NCBI GenBank assembly: GCA_036346395.1
Contig: CM070606.1
Location: 14,184,915 to 14,248,914 of the forward strand
Direction of reading: 5' to 3'
Length of the DNA stretch: 64,000 nt
From: Hsuehochloa calcarea
Lineage: Eukaryota > Streptophyta > Magnoliopsida > Poales > Poaceae
Shown: piece after piece, positions 12,101 to 22,799 of the stretch
Layout of the letters: the number at the start of each line of letters is the position of its first letter
How positions within the stretch are numbered: position 1 is the first letter of the stretch
Position numbers and translations under genes: made by a program
Notes under the pieces: generated by a model
What the model was told of the DNA's origin: nothing
The model's database searches: none
What the model saw: only the letters and a program-made list of their open reading frames with translations

Positions 12101-12466
12101 GACGAGCTTGGCCACGAGGCGATATAAATTTGGCTGGTGGAATAGTCTTTGAGCTTCGCCCAAGATTATTCAAGGATTTAAAATAGGTTTTTCTTTTAAA
12201 TAAATCCAGAAAATGCAAATAGCAATTAGAAAATAGCAAATGACTTTGGAAAATTTCCAGAAAATTCTACAAAATATATCCAAGCATGTAGAATCTAAAT
12301 AAAATAATTTTGACAATTGTTGATGTTGGGATTAAGCACATTAAATCAATTTGTCCTTAAAGTCCATATTAAGCTTTTTAAATTAATATTCAAATAATCC
12401 AAATGATGAATTTTCTTGCTACCAATATTTAAAAGATTTTCAAGCTCTGAAAATAGGGATGTTACA
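9157..12466 (-). repeat. E1 5' LTR
   Basis: 3,310 bp, bounded as the 3' LTR and collinear with it. AT-rich stretches are nearly identical; differences cluster in GC-rich parts and at CTG/CAG triplets. The TATA box is at 11633-11642 (minus). Transcription of E1 would start in this copy and run leftward. Confidence 0.95.
11633..11642 (-). promoter_or_regulatory. TATA box of E1 5' LTR
   Basis: Minus-strand CTATAAGTAC, identical to the site in the 3' LTR and directly downstream of the GC-rich promoter segment. Confidence 0.55.
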
Positions 12467-12471
12467 AAGCC
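12467..12471. repeat. TSD of E1, right copy (AAGCC)
   Basis: Exact partner of 186-190. Confidence 0.95.
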
Positions 12472-13033
12472 GCTGGCACTGGAGCAGACTCTTGAATTGG
12501 CTCCCACTTGATAATACTGGTAGGATTCTGCCTACAAACCAACGACTTGTGACCATCCCGACCACAGTGGCGACAAGAACCCGACCAGGTACACTCAAGC
12601 ACGATGATCATTGCCACACTTGAAACAGTTCATACCTTACCCTGGGACCGGACGCATCCGAGGAGTACTCGATGATGGTCGAAAAGTAGAGGTTGACTGT
12701 GGCTTTGAGACCCTGGACTTGAAGGAATTCTGCGGGCCCTTGAACTTCTTGGAAACTGGCTTCAGTGATGAACCACTTCCTCCTCCGAAACTCTTCCTCT
12801 GACTACCACGAGTACCCTCAGAAACCATGGTACCTCCTGTACCTTGCAACTCTTCCCCAAGCTGCATCTCTAGCTCCATGCCCCTGGCTTGCTCTACCAG
12901 GGAGCTAAAATCACGCAGCTCCAAAGCCCCCAACACCTGATGAAATTCCTACCGGAGCCCTCGGCGAAACCTCTTAGCCTTCTCCGCCTCATTGGTAGCC
13001 ACAATTGAAACGAAGCGAATTAAGTTGTTGAAA
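12472..13033 (-). pseudogene. gag: G1 gag fragment with CCHC zinc knuckle
   Basis: Minus-strand gag of G1, interrupted by E1 just after the knuckle. From right to left: FNNLIRFVSIVATNEAEKAK then RFRRGLR, the end of the capsid-like part, with a stop after it; 12936-12637 open with ELRDFSSLVEQARGMELEMQ then a Ser/Gly/Lys-rich basic linker; then the knuckle at 12534-12575 reading CRHCGRDGHKSLVC, a perfect C-x2-C-x4-H-x4-C. The gag N-terminus is absent: at about 13033 the sequence changes to LTR. It would bind element RNA if made. Confidence 0.8.
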
Positions 13034-14319
13034 CCTCCATATGAAATATGGTGATTTATACCCTCCTATCACATGGCTTCCTGCCCAACTTCCCATTTGG
13101 AAAGAAATCCAAAACCATTTGATAAAGTCTTTTGAAAAAAAAATCAAAGTATAACTTTGAGTGGCTTTGCTCAACATGTCCATGACCGTGGACACGTCTA
13201 TTCGAATAGTTTTTTACACTCTGCAGAGGTTGTACAACTTTACCCACAAGACATGAATTCTCTAGTTTGTTTAGCATCTGTCGATACCACTACTCACTAC
13301 CTTAGGTAAGCAGTTTAGAGCACGTATCAAGGCCTTTACAATGCGCCATCCCACCGTAGTCCCGCCTCGCTAAGGTTTCGCTTCCATTGAGCTAACCACT
13401 CGCCGGAGTCATGCCCCCTCTTGCGCCATGTGGGAATATATAAAAAGTACATCATTCTGACACCAACACAGCAACATGACACAACTACGGTGGAATGTTA
13501 CCAATTAGTTAGCCATGTCCCTCCCATTCGAGACATGTGAAAGTACGATGTGGCTTAGCAAGATGCGGCTCAAAGACTGGTACTTAACTAACTTGGGCGA
13601 CTTCCAAAATAACCCCTGAGCCTCAATGCTACCCAGATTGAGATTGGGCATAAACCTGCACCCACCAAGCATCCATTTCGCCCAAGTTCAAACCAACTTT
13701 TCATTTTTGTTTTTCAAAATCATTTGCAAAGTCTTCCATGACAAACCAATGCCATAGATTTTTAAACAATAGTTAATCATTTGGTTAAAATTTCCCAAAC
13801 TAAATATTTTTGGTCTAATCATGTCTTTGCATAATATTTTCAAATGATCCAAGTCCATACTATCATATCAACTAGATTTTTATCTAGTGTGACAATATAT
13901 TTGATTCAAATATTAACATTGGCTATACAAAGATTTAGGCATAACAATAAATTTTAAATAGGTATTTAAATTACATTGAATAAAAATAAGAATGCAATAA
14001 TAATTTAAAATAGAATTTAAATAATTTGAAATAATATGATCAAATATGATCAAAGGAATATCTCGCCTTGCTTGGTTAATTCATGTTCTCAAACGGCGTC
14101 GAAATCCGGTTGTCCAATGTCGTCGAAATCTATACGTGTAAACGATCCAAATTCAAATAACATTAAAAAAATGCAGATAAAATCCAAAAATTATAAAATA
14201 AATACTGGTACAAAGGTATCGACTTTATATGAATTTTGAAATTTGAATCGACGAAAACGGAGTTCGAATGTAGGAGAACGGGCTCTCAGAAGTTTTAAAG
14301 TCACAAGGTTAGAAGAAGT

Positions 14320-14710
14320 TTCGACTACAGGTGGTTGGAAGAACTACCTGGTTGGAAGGAGGATTCGACTACAGGTGGATGAACTACCCGGTCGGAATGA
14401 GGATTCGACTACAGGTGTTTGGATGGACTACCTGGTCGGAATGATGACTCGACTACAGGTGGTTGGATGGACTACCTAGTCGCAAGGAGGATTCGACTAC
14501 AGGTAGTCGGATGGACTACCTGGTCGGAAGGAGGATTCAACTACAGGTGGTTGGATAGGCTACCTGGTCGGAAGGAGGATTCGACTACAGGTGGTCGAAA
14601 GGACTACCTGGTCGGAAGGAGGATTCGACTACAGGTGGTTGGATGGACTACCTAGTCGGAAGGAGGATTCGACTACAGGTGGTCGGATGGACTACCTGGT
14701 CGGAAGGAAA
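14320..14710. repeat. 44-bp minisatellite in the G1 LTR
   Basis: About eight to nine head-to-tail copies of a 44-bp unit of type GGATGGACTACCTGGTCGGA plus AGGAGGATTCGACTACAGGTGGTT. Copies differ by a few bases; the leftmost ones have small indels. Because 44 is not a multiple of three, frames shift from copy to copy. Confidence 0.93.
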
Positions 14711-14711
14711 T

Positions 14712-14849
14712 TATGACTATCTCCTCGAAGAAAGCTACGACTACCTGATCGAGGGAAACTATGACTATTTAGTCGAAGAAAACTACGACTACCTGATCGA
14801 AGAAAACTACGACTATCTACTCGACGAGAGTTATGACTATCTAGTGTAG
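14712..14849. repeat. 24-bp minisatellite, reads as an 8-residue repeat
   Basis: Five full copies and a part copy of a 24-bp unit (TACGACTACCTGATCGAAGA plus AAAC). On the + strand they encode YDYLLEES, YDYLIEGN, YDYLVEEN, YDYLIEEN, YDYLLDES, YDYLV and then a stop at 14847. The Leu codon varies as CTC, CTG, TTA, CTG, CTA. It adjoins the 44-bp array, whose GACTACCTGGTCG core is related. Confidence 0.93.
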
Positions 14850-14960
14850 TAACAACGGCCCTAGACTACAGGTCGTCGGTGCTGCGCACAACGGTGAGCT
14901 ACGCGAAGGGCGCAAAATGAAGGGGAGGAGATGTTGAACCTTATGGGGTACCTTACGACG

Positions 14961-14965
14961 GTAGA
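14961..14965. repeat. TSD of S1, left copy (GTAGA)
   Basis: GTAGA here and at 34614-34618, exactly flanking the S1 LTR termini. Confidence 0.92.
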
Positions 14966-15034
14966 TGTGAGGACCCCGGATTATTAAGCTTGTACTGCTT
15001 AGTCACCAATTGACCCTAGCATCACAAACAGAAT

Positions 15035-17284
15035 TGTAACACCCCAGCCCAACAAGAGCTTGGAATGCTACTAAAATAACAAGATAAACATAATTAACTA
15101 AAACTCTTTACCAAATTCCGGCAGAACCTCCTTTGTATAGTTACTATGCTGGAGGTTCCCACAAGCAAATATAACAAGAGGTAGTCTAGTTAAAAAAAAT
15201 AAATCATCCAAACATAACACACATAGGCTATTCATCTTTATCAAATAGACATATGAAAGTAGATCATAAGTATCCAATTTTTTTTAAACTCCTTTATTAC
15301 AGTCTAATCCAATCAAGTAATGATCGTAAGCAGAATTTTTAGGTAATTCATCCATCTACTGAGTTAATTTCCCTTTTATTCTCATGTGTGTATACAGTGC
15401 GAGCGTGCAACTACCCTAGCCCTTCCTTTCTCCCATGCATGCTGATCTCATACAGGTACCTAAAACACAACAAACAACAAGGGGTAAGTCCAAAGACTCA
15501 GCAAGCATAATAATTGGTATCAACAGTATAAGAAAGAAACCCATCAATTATACATCACAAATCTATTCACCGAATAAACCACATACACATGACATGCAAC
15601 CTGCTCATATGCTCTTTATGCTCTTTGTCTTTATCTTTGTCTTTTTGCATTTTACCGGTAATGCAAAGTGCGCATCCGTCGATGCACACCCATGCCTGTG
15701 CCATCTGGCACAGGGACCTTTGCCAATATTTTGCAAGTATGAGGACCCTTGCCCATGCTCTTCAAGCATGGGGACCTATTGCCCGTCACCAACATGACGA
15801 GGACCCAACTCTAGCTTGATCAACACATGACCAAGACTTCAATAAACTACATGATGCATATGTATGAATTCTCCATTTGACAACAATATACATCCATAAC
15901 AACATTGCATATGAATATCCTACTCATACTACAAAACTCACAAACATAGTCCTTCCAACTTTCAATGCAACCATGATAAACACGTAACTCGTAACAATAG
16001 AGTAGATGCTCATTACCAGACATATGATCAAATCAATCATGAACAATATACATAACCATATAATGTATCGGTCAAGTCATTCGATGATATCTAATAGAAC
16101 CATAATTACACTTGCCTTGACCGCGAGAGAACGTGGGACGTGTAGAAGGTGCTGCCGCCGGGACCCGTCCACCACCTAAATAAATAGTTAATGCACAGTA
16201 AGGCGACAGTAGCGGGCCAAAGCAAAAAAATGTATAACAACCTACTCGAACTTGCGAAAGGGTCTAACTCGATTCCAACCTCAAATCCTAAACGTCGATC
16301 TGTCCGCTCAGTGGACAGTCAAATTATAAACTTCATAACTTTCACTACCGGGATCCAAATTATGTGTTCTCAGACTTTCTGGAAAGGTAATTAAATTACC
16401 TAAATAAACTTAGTTGGGGAACCCTTCAGATTCTGCCATAAACTATCCCTACGAAGCCAATCTATAGAATAACAATTTTTACGCCGGGTCCTCTGGACAG
16501 AGCACCAAAACTACCGTAACGTTTGCTACGCAACTCAGAATAGGATGATCTTAAGCTTTATGAAATCACGACAAAACTATCTACAATAGTCTAGTTGGGA
16601 AAGTCCTCTGATTCGGCCTCCTACTAGTCCTAATGTTCAGGTGAAGATCTCTGTCCTAACAATCTGACAGACAGAAAAAAAGCGATGGTAAAACTTGCAT
16701 AACTTTTGATTGGAAACTCTAAGAACAATGTTCTTTATCAACGTAGAAATCTTACAGAATTATCTACAACATTCATGTTGGGAGGATTTTCTGATTCGGC
16801 TTCTCAAAAATTCAAATTGGCTAGACAAGACAATCTGCCAATTCACGTGAACCCTCCTGGGCAGTCACGGTAAAACTACCATAACACCTAAACCGTACGT
16901 CCAAATCAGATGATCTCGGTGCCAAAAGAAATATAAAGACGAGACCTACAACTTTCTAAGAGGTGATCAGGTCAGAATATTAACGCAACATACCCAAATC
17001 TGACGAGCAACAGCGCTGACCGGGAGAGGTGGGGAGAGGCGGCGCATGCAGGGAGGAGAGGTGGGAGAGGCGGCCACTAGGGGGGAAAAAGGGGAGGGTG
17101 GGGCATTAGGGTTTTGGGGTGGAACCCCCTTGGCCGGCCACAAGAGGGGCCTCTTCGGGCATGCCCATGCCCAGTTGTCGAACAAATGCGAAAAACCCTT
17201 CTATCCGTGTTTTGCTATTCCTTTTAAGCCCTCTTTCTCCTCCCGACTAGTTCTTCAATTTATCAACCAAAACCGGATATTACA
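15035..17284 (-). repeat. D1 3' LTR, with ~182-bp internal repeats
   Basis: 2,250 bp, TGTAATATCCGG at the right, CTGGGGTGTTACA at the left on the minus strand. Between about 16320 and 17000 a degenerate unit recurs every ~182 bp: GTTGGG-type words at 16413, 16594, 16777 and a diverged one near 16957, with CATAAC/CGTAAC words at similar steps. The LTR is of the same group as S3, S4, S6 and 63198-64000. Confidence 0.88.
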
Positions 17285-17300
17285 TTCTACCCCCCTTAAA
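17285..17300 (-). promoter_or_regulatory. D1 polypurine tract
   Basis: Minus-strand TTTAAGGGGGGTAGAA abuts the D1 3' LTR, marking orientation. Confidence 0.88.
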
Positions 17301-17351
17301 CAGAATTCGACCCCGAATTATTCCAAGGTTAACACGCCAAAGTAGAAGCTA

Positions 17352-17795
17352 CTAGAACCAAAGTATCACGTATCTGTGGTAAATAATTCTGGGAATTGCT
17401 CGCGCATGCGAGATTCCAACTCCCAATTGGCTTCCCTCTCTGATTGTTGGGTCCACAATACTTTGACGTATACCAACGTCTTGTGCCTCAAAGACTCGCC
17501 TCGACCTTTCAAAGATACGACCTGGTCGAGACTCAACTGTGAGGTCTTGCTCAATCATCAGTGGCTCTAATGAAATCTTATGCTCTGGGTCCTTCAAAAA
17601 CTTCCTCAGCATCGAGACGTGAAACACATTATGAACACCCCGCATGGACTCTAGAAGGTCCAGGCGGTAGGCTAACTTCCCAATTCTTGCAATAATTGGG
17701 AAAGGTCCAACGTACCTCGGACTAAGCTTCCCTTTAGTACCGAATCGGACAATGCCATTGGTGGGGGACACTCTCAAAAGCACCTGGTCTCCCAC
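17352..17795 (-). pseudogene. pol: D1 integrase C-terminus and chromodomain
   Basis: The first part is the GPY/F module and linker: GTKGKLSPRYVGPFPIIARI, then YRLDLLESMRGVHNVFHVSM and LRKFLKDPEH. The chromodomain continues in a second frame (17554-17366) as YVKVLWTQQSEREANWELES and ends REQFPELF. The switch of frame near 17500 is a single break. Chromodomains of this type in plant gypsy elements are thought to guide integration. Confidence 0.85.
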
Positions 17796-17854
17796 CGCAA
17801 ACCCAAGTCACGTCTCCTCACATCCGCATAACTTTTCGCGCTCGCTCCGTGCCG

Positions 17855-18736
17855 CTAATGATTCTGCCTCACCATGGCCACACGCCGATCGCCTTCTTCA
17901 ATCGGTCCGGTCCTAAGATCGTGCTCACCCATCGCATCCCAAAGCAAGGGGCGATCGGCATTTCGCACCATATAGAACTTCAAACGGTGCAGCTCTAATG
18001 CTGGAATAGTAGCTGTTGTTGTAGGCAAACTCTGCAAGTGGCAATTGGTCCTCCCAACTGCCCTCCACGATAAAACACAAGCACACAACATGTCTTCCAA
18101 TGTCTGAATTGTACGCTCTGACTGTCCATCTGTCTGGGGGTGGAACGCTGTACTAAGACGAAGTTGTGTGCCCAATGCACTCTACAGACTCTCCCAAAAC
18201 TTGGACACGAACTTGGCATCTCTGTCCGAGATAATGGTCTTGGGCAACCCATGTAGTCTCACTTTTTCCCGCACATAGATAGGAGCCAAATGACTTGCTG
18301 AATTGGTCGTGCGGATGGGAACAAAGTGCGACGACTTGCTGAATCGATCCACTATCACCCAAATTGCATCCTTTCCTCGTGGCGATCGAGGTAACGCGAC
18401 CACAAAATCCATAGAGATATCATCCCAAGGCCATTGATGGACCTCTAATGGCTGCAATAACCCTGCAGGTCGTTTATGTTCTGCCTTCACTTGTTGACAA
18501 ACAGCACAAGAGGCTACATAGTTAGCTATATCCACTTTCATTCTTTTCCACCAAAAGTTTTGCTTCAAATCACGGTACATCTTCGTCTCACCCGGATGAA
18601 CAGAATATGGGGTGCGATGTGCTTCCCTCAAGATGTCATTTTTAACCTCTGCCTTCTGTGGCACACAAAGGCGACCCTTAAATCGCAAAGCACCAGACCC
18701 ATCCAAACTGAAATCCCCTTCCTTGCCCATATCCAT
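17855..18736 (-). pseudogene. pol: D1 integrase zinc-binding and core domains
   Basis: 18736-18182 is open on the minus strand: EAHRTPYSVHPGETKMY supplies the His pair and CAVCQQVKAEH the Cys pair of the HHCC zinc site; SMDFVVALPR holds the first core Asp and TIISDRDAKFVSKF the second. The Glu lies in 18175-17855 in TAFHPQTDGQSERTIQTLED. All catalytic residues are present across two frames, broken near 18180. It would catalyse strand transfer of element cDNA. Confidence 0.88.
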
Positions 18737-18778
18737 ACGCTTCCTGACCCTCTGAAATAACTGATCATACTACTGTGC

Positions 18779-19012
18779 TTACCGCACACGCTCTGGGATG
18801 GCTGACTCTAAGATCAACTGTGTCTCCACACGTGTCGTGCCCGCATAGCAATAGGATATCCCCATGCGGTCAAAATTAGCAAAAAGGCAATCCAGAGTAG
18901 CAGGCATCGCCTTACGACTAAGAGCATCAGCTACCACATTGGCCTTGCCTGGGTGGTACTGAATTGTAAGATCGTAATCCTTGATCAGCTCCAGCCATCT
19001 ACGCTGCCTAGC
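18779..19012 (-). pseudogene. pol: D1 RNase H C-terminal remnant
   Basis: Minus-strand RQRRWLELIKDYDLTIQYHP then GKANVVADALSRKAMPA, the end of a gypsy RNase H. It stops at the deletion junction near 19010-19018, beyond which the sequence is LTR. Confidence 0.85.
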
Positions 19013-19359
19013 AGGGATCAGGTCATAAAATGAACGCAACGTACCCAAATCTGATGAGCAACAGCGCTGACCGGGAGAGGTGGGGAGCGGCGGCGCACAG
19101 CAGGGAGAGGTGGGGAGAGGCGGCGACCACTAGGGGGGAAAAAGGGGGAGGGGGTGGGGCATTACGGTTTTGGGGGGGGGTGGGAACCCCCCCTTGGCCG
19201 GCCACAAGAGGGGCCTCTCCGGCCGCATGACCAGCGCCCAAAGTTGTCGAACAAATGCGGAAAAACCCCTCTTCTATCCAGGTTTTGCTATTCCTTTTAA
19301 GCCCTCTTTCTCCTCCCGACTAGTTCTTCAATTTACCGAACCGAAACCGGGATATTACA
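19013..19359 (-). repeat. D1 5' LTR remnant (~345 bp)
   Basis: Matches 16965-17284 of the D1 3' LTR, including ACCCAAATCTGA and CAACAGCGCTGACCGGGAGA. Only the start of the LTR survives. Both the junction and the parent LTR show GATCAGGTCA, so short homology may have joined the ends. Confidence 0.88.
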
Positions 19360-21479
19360 AGCATAACCCGTGTCTTCGAGACATGTATACTTCCTAGAAA
19401 TGCAGCATACACACCCCTTTACAAAATTCATGCATCAATTACATTCATTCACATAGAACCGAAGCACAGTAACAAACCAGAAATTAAAATAATTTAAGGA
19501 TAGTTATTACAAAAGAGAGGCCAACCGGCCAAATACATAAAAATACAAAAATAAACAGCGGAAGGAAAGGTCTCATAAGATGGCCATAAACAAAAGAGCC
19601 AATCAGTGTGTCTTTAACCCACAAGGCAACCGACCGGACCGCCAAGCTAGTCGTCGAACCCGCATCACATTTCACAAAAGTGAGGCCCTTGGGGCTCACC
19701 TTCCTCCTCTGCAACAAACAGTTAAGAAAAGAAAATGAGTACAAAATTGTACTCCGCATGACTTACGTGTAGAATAACTGGCCTATACATATGCTAGATG
19801 CAATCTTATTTAAGTGGAGGCTGGATGTTTCATTTTCAGCATAAAGCAAGTTTTCATTTGCAATATTGTAGTACATTTAATAGCAAGTTGGCAAATCTGT
19901 TTTTAATGTTCAAATAACGGACAACAACAGTAATAACAATAGATAGATGACAACAACAATCCTGAAAGTGACTAAACCCATAGTCACCACAACAATAGCA
20001 GGAATTGTCCATTCATGCCAACCATGTCAAATTTTAATTAAAAGGTTGTAGTCTAACTCTTGGAAGACCTCCCCAAGCGTGTCCATAACCTATGACGAGG
20101 TTATTCGAATAGTTTTATCCCTGCAGGGGTGTACCAATGTACCCACACGTCAGACCACCTTTTTGCCACATGATTAGCATACTTCCTTTGGTATGCCGGC
20201 ACAGCTAAGTCCTTCGAGACATTTCCAATATTATGTATTAACTGCGAGTCACCCGTATGGATAGAAACCCCTACGTTATGTCGGAGTCATCGTAAAGCCT
20301 CGGTCAACTACCCATCGCAGGTAAAGCCTTGGACAACTACGATGCCCCTCGAGGTGGAGAACCTACCCGGAATCTCCACCACCGCACACCCAACACAACA
20401 ACACAGATCCTTTTTCACACCACACACACAACCCCCTCCTGCGACTCGGAGATAACACACACCAAAGTACTCAGTCAAGAGAGGTCCCATATCCTTCTCG
20501 CGTGGTTAGCACGCAAAAATGCTTGGTTTAGTGTAACAAGATGTTCGGTCCTTGTTGACCCGTGCAAGACATCCACAAACCCAATAACCCACCATCCAAC
20601 CACTTGCCCAAGTCTAAATCATTTCATTTGCACTTTTTATTTTCAAAAAAAATTTGGCACAAGGTGCTGAACAAAGAGTAATAACATGATTTGTGTGATC
20701 AAGGTTATCGACTAAGTCGATAACCGCTCAATTCTACCGGTAACTAAGTATTGCTAAGCATGATATCGAAAAGACAATAAAAGAGTTTAATTAAATCACC
20801 AGGCTCTAAATCACCAGCGATATTAGTAACTTATGTTTGTAGCAGGGGATAACAATTTGAGGGCAACAATGCAATAGGAGTAACTACCTCTAATCGGGAA
20901 AATTAATTTGACACAAAAGCATGCATACATATGATTTGTAAACAAGATATTAGACTTGCAAGTAATGGGAAATTTATGATCAAACTGCTTGCCTGGTTGC
21001 TGCTGTTCAAGATGTTGCGGAGGATCACTAAGGTTATCAATGTGCTCTTCGGAACCTAACGAGAAAGCGAAAAAGAACCGATAAGAACGAAGAAAACAAA
21101 AAAGACTCAACAACAAACTTTATTCAAATGTTTTGAAAATTTTACAGCAGCAAGAGCATGATTTATAATGAATTTAGCAACAAGAACCAATTGATTTGGA
21201 TTCATTATGCAAAAGATATGAGCAAAACAAATCTGCTCAGCCTTATAAATCACAAATGCTACTATTCATTACAACTAACATCTTAGCAAAAATTTCTGGA
21301 GCTATAATGAGGTTAGAAACATTTTTAGATAAAATTTCAGTTAAAAACATAGCCAACAAAATTTGAGTCAACTGAAAAGGAATTAAAATGAGATACTTAT
21401 GTATTTTACAAGTTAATTGCATTTTTCACTTGATAATTAATCATCTTGGGAAAACCTGAGATTAAAACGACGTGGACGA

Positions 21480-21960
21480 AGTTGAACTGTTGATCTTGGA
21501 TCCAACGGTCCAAGTCCACGGGACAGCGCTCGCTCCAATGGCTCACAAACCCCACCGTTGGATTTAGATCCAACGGTCCACGTGGATGGAGACGTTCGGA
21601 CGATCCGAACGTTCAAGTAGATGTGGGCCGTTGATCTAGAGATGGACGGCTCACGATGAAAGAACCTTCGACCGGTCCGAACGTTCACTCAAATCTGAGC
21701 CGTAGATTCGAAATCCAATGGCCCATGCGCACAGAGCACAGCGCGCGCGCGGCTCATACATTCACCATTGGATTTAGATCCAACAGTCCATGTGGTTCGA
21801 GACGTTCGAATGGTCTGAACGTTCACTTGAATCTGAGCCATTGATCTAAAATCCTACGGTACACATGGATCGCCGCGTTCGGATGGTCCGAACGTTCACG
21901 CGATCGTGGACCGTAGATCTAAGGATCGACGGTCCACAGCGAACCATGTTCACAATGTTC
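21480..21960. repeat. ~70-bp tandem repeat in S1, first block
   Basis: Seven degenerate copies. CCGTTGATCT-like words recur near 21488, 21554, 21627, 21699, 21764, 21837 and 21910, each followed by AGATCCAACGGTCC-like sequence; CCGAACGTTCA-like words recur between them. The words are partly self-complementary. Confidence 0.85.
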
Positions 21961-22799
21961 GCGCCTAGTTCAACCGACAAAACTCGACGGCGAAAAGAGG
22001 CTCACCGCCGGCGACTCTGGTCACAGCGGTGCGAGCAAAGGCCCAAAATGGGTCCGCAATAACTTTGCGCACACAATGGGACCAAAAATCGCGGCTGTGG
22101 CGGTCTAGAACGCCGGCAAGCCGGAGTTTACAGAGGTGACAAAAATGGCCGAAAAACAAAAAATGCAAATAAGCTCCGCTGCGGTCCAAGTAAGCGTGTG
22201 CCAAGCAACTAGGGACTAATGTGGAGTTACCTGAGCACGGGAAAGGCACAGAGAAAGGTTGGAGCTGCTCCGGTGATGAAAAATGGGGCTTTCGGTCGAA
22301 AATGGGGAATCTCCAATTCAGCCAAGCTCTGAGGAAGATAAGCAAAATTGAGCGAGGGTTAAGCTCAAGAGAGTAAAGAGGGAGCAGAGGGAGCAAGAAG
22401 TGAAGAGAGAGAGCCACTCCTGTACCGCCTTCACCGTAAGCTCGTGGCTCAACAATGGCGGCAGAAGTGGTTTCGGATGAATGCAGCTCAAACAAACATT
22501 GAAGTGCTAGCTAGAGTTGTAGAGATGCTAAAGGAAGCCAAAGGGGAAGCAATAGAGCTTAAATAGCGTAAATGGTAGAGAGCAACGGCAATAAACCCTC
22601 TCGGGTCAAACCTGCCATGAGAGCACTGGAGAGCGACGGGAGCAGTTGAGCAATGGACTTTTTAGGGCGGTGCACGACAGGCAATTAATGCTAACATAGA
22701 GAGCCGTTTAAAGGTGGTCATCGAGGTGACCCAACGCTATGCCTTTCTCCTCTGCTTACCCCATAGCTTGACTCAAACGCACACTCAGACTCGAGGAAG

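Larger units (their letters stand above)
191..12466 (-). mobile_element. E1: full-length Ty3/gypsy chromovirus (Tekay/Del-like)
   Basis: A complete 12,276-bp element on the minus strand: 5' LTR 9157-12466, PBS 9141-9152, leader, gag, protease, RT, RNase H, integrase and chromodomain in that order, PPT 3504-3520, 3' LTR 191-3503. Both LTRs begin TGTAACATCCC and end GGGTCCCGACA on the minus strand, and AAGCC duplications flank the element. The domain order and the chromodomain after the GPY/F module mark a chromovirus; the 3.3-kb LTRs fit the Tekay/Del lineage. Every coding domain is recognisable but interrupted by frame changes, many of which may be sequence errors at CTG/CAG sites. It is inserted in the gag of G1. 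Confidence 0.93.
15035..19359 (-). mobile_element. D1: internally deleted Ty3/gypsy chromovirus in S1
   Basis: Minus-strand element with a complete 3' LTR (15035-17284), PPT, chromodomain, integrase and part of RNase H, then at about 19010-19018 an abrupt switch to the first ~340 bp of a 5' LTR, which ends at 19359 with TGTAATATCCCGG. The rest of the 5' LTR, PBS, gag, protease and RT are gone. Flanks AGAAT (15030-15034) and AGCAT (19360-19364) are probably the duplication with one change. At 4.3 kb it is a defective derivative by deletion. Confidence 0.85.

Noticed and set aside
16320..17000. A CRISPR array, because of regular spacing
   Set aside because: The ~182-bp repeats are degenerate and contiguous, with no short identical repeats separated by unique spacers; the setting is a plant LTR.
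21965..22495. 176-codon minus-strand open frame in S1
   Set aside because: Non-coding LTR with no domain; H0, its relative, has no equivalent frame.
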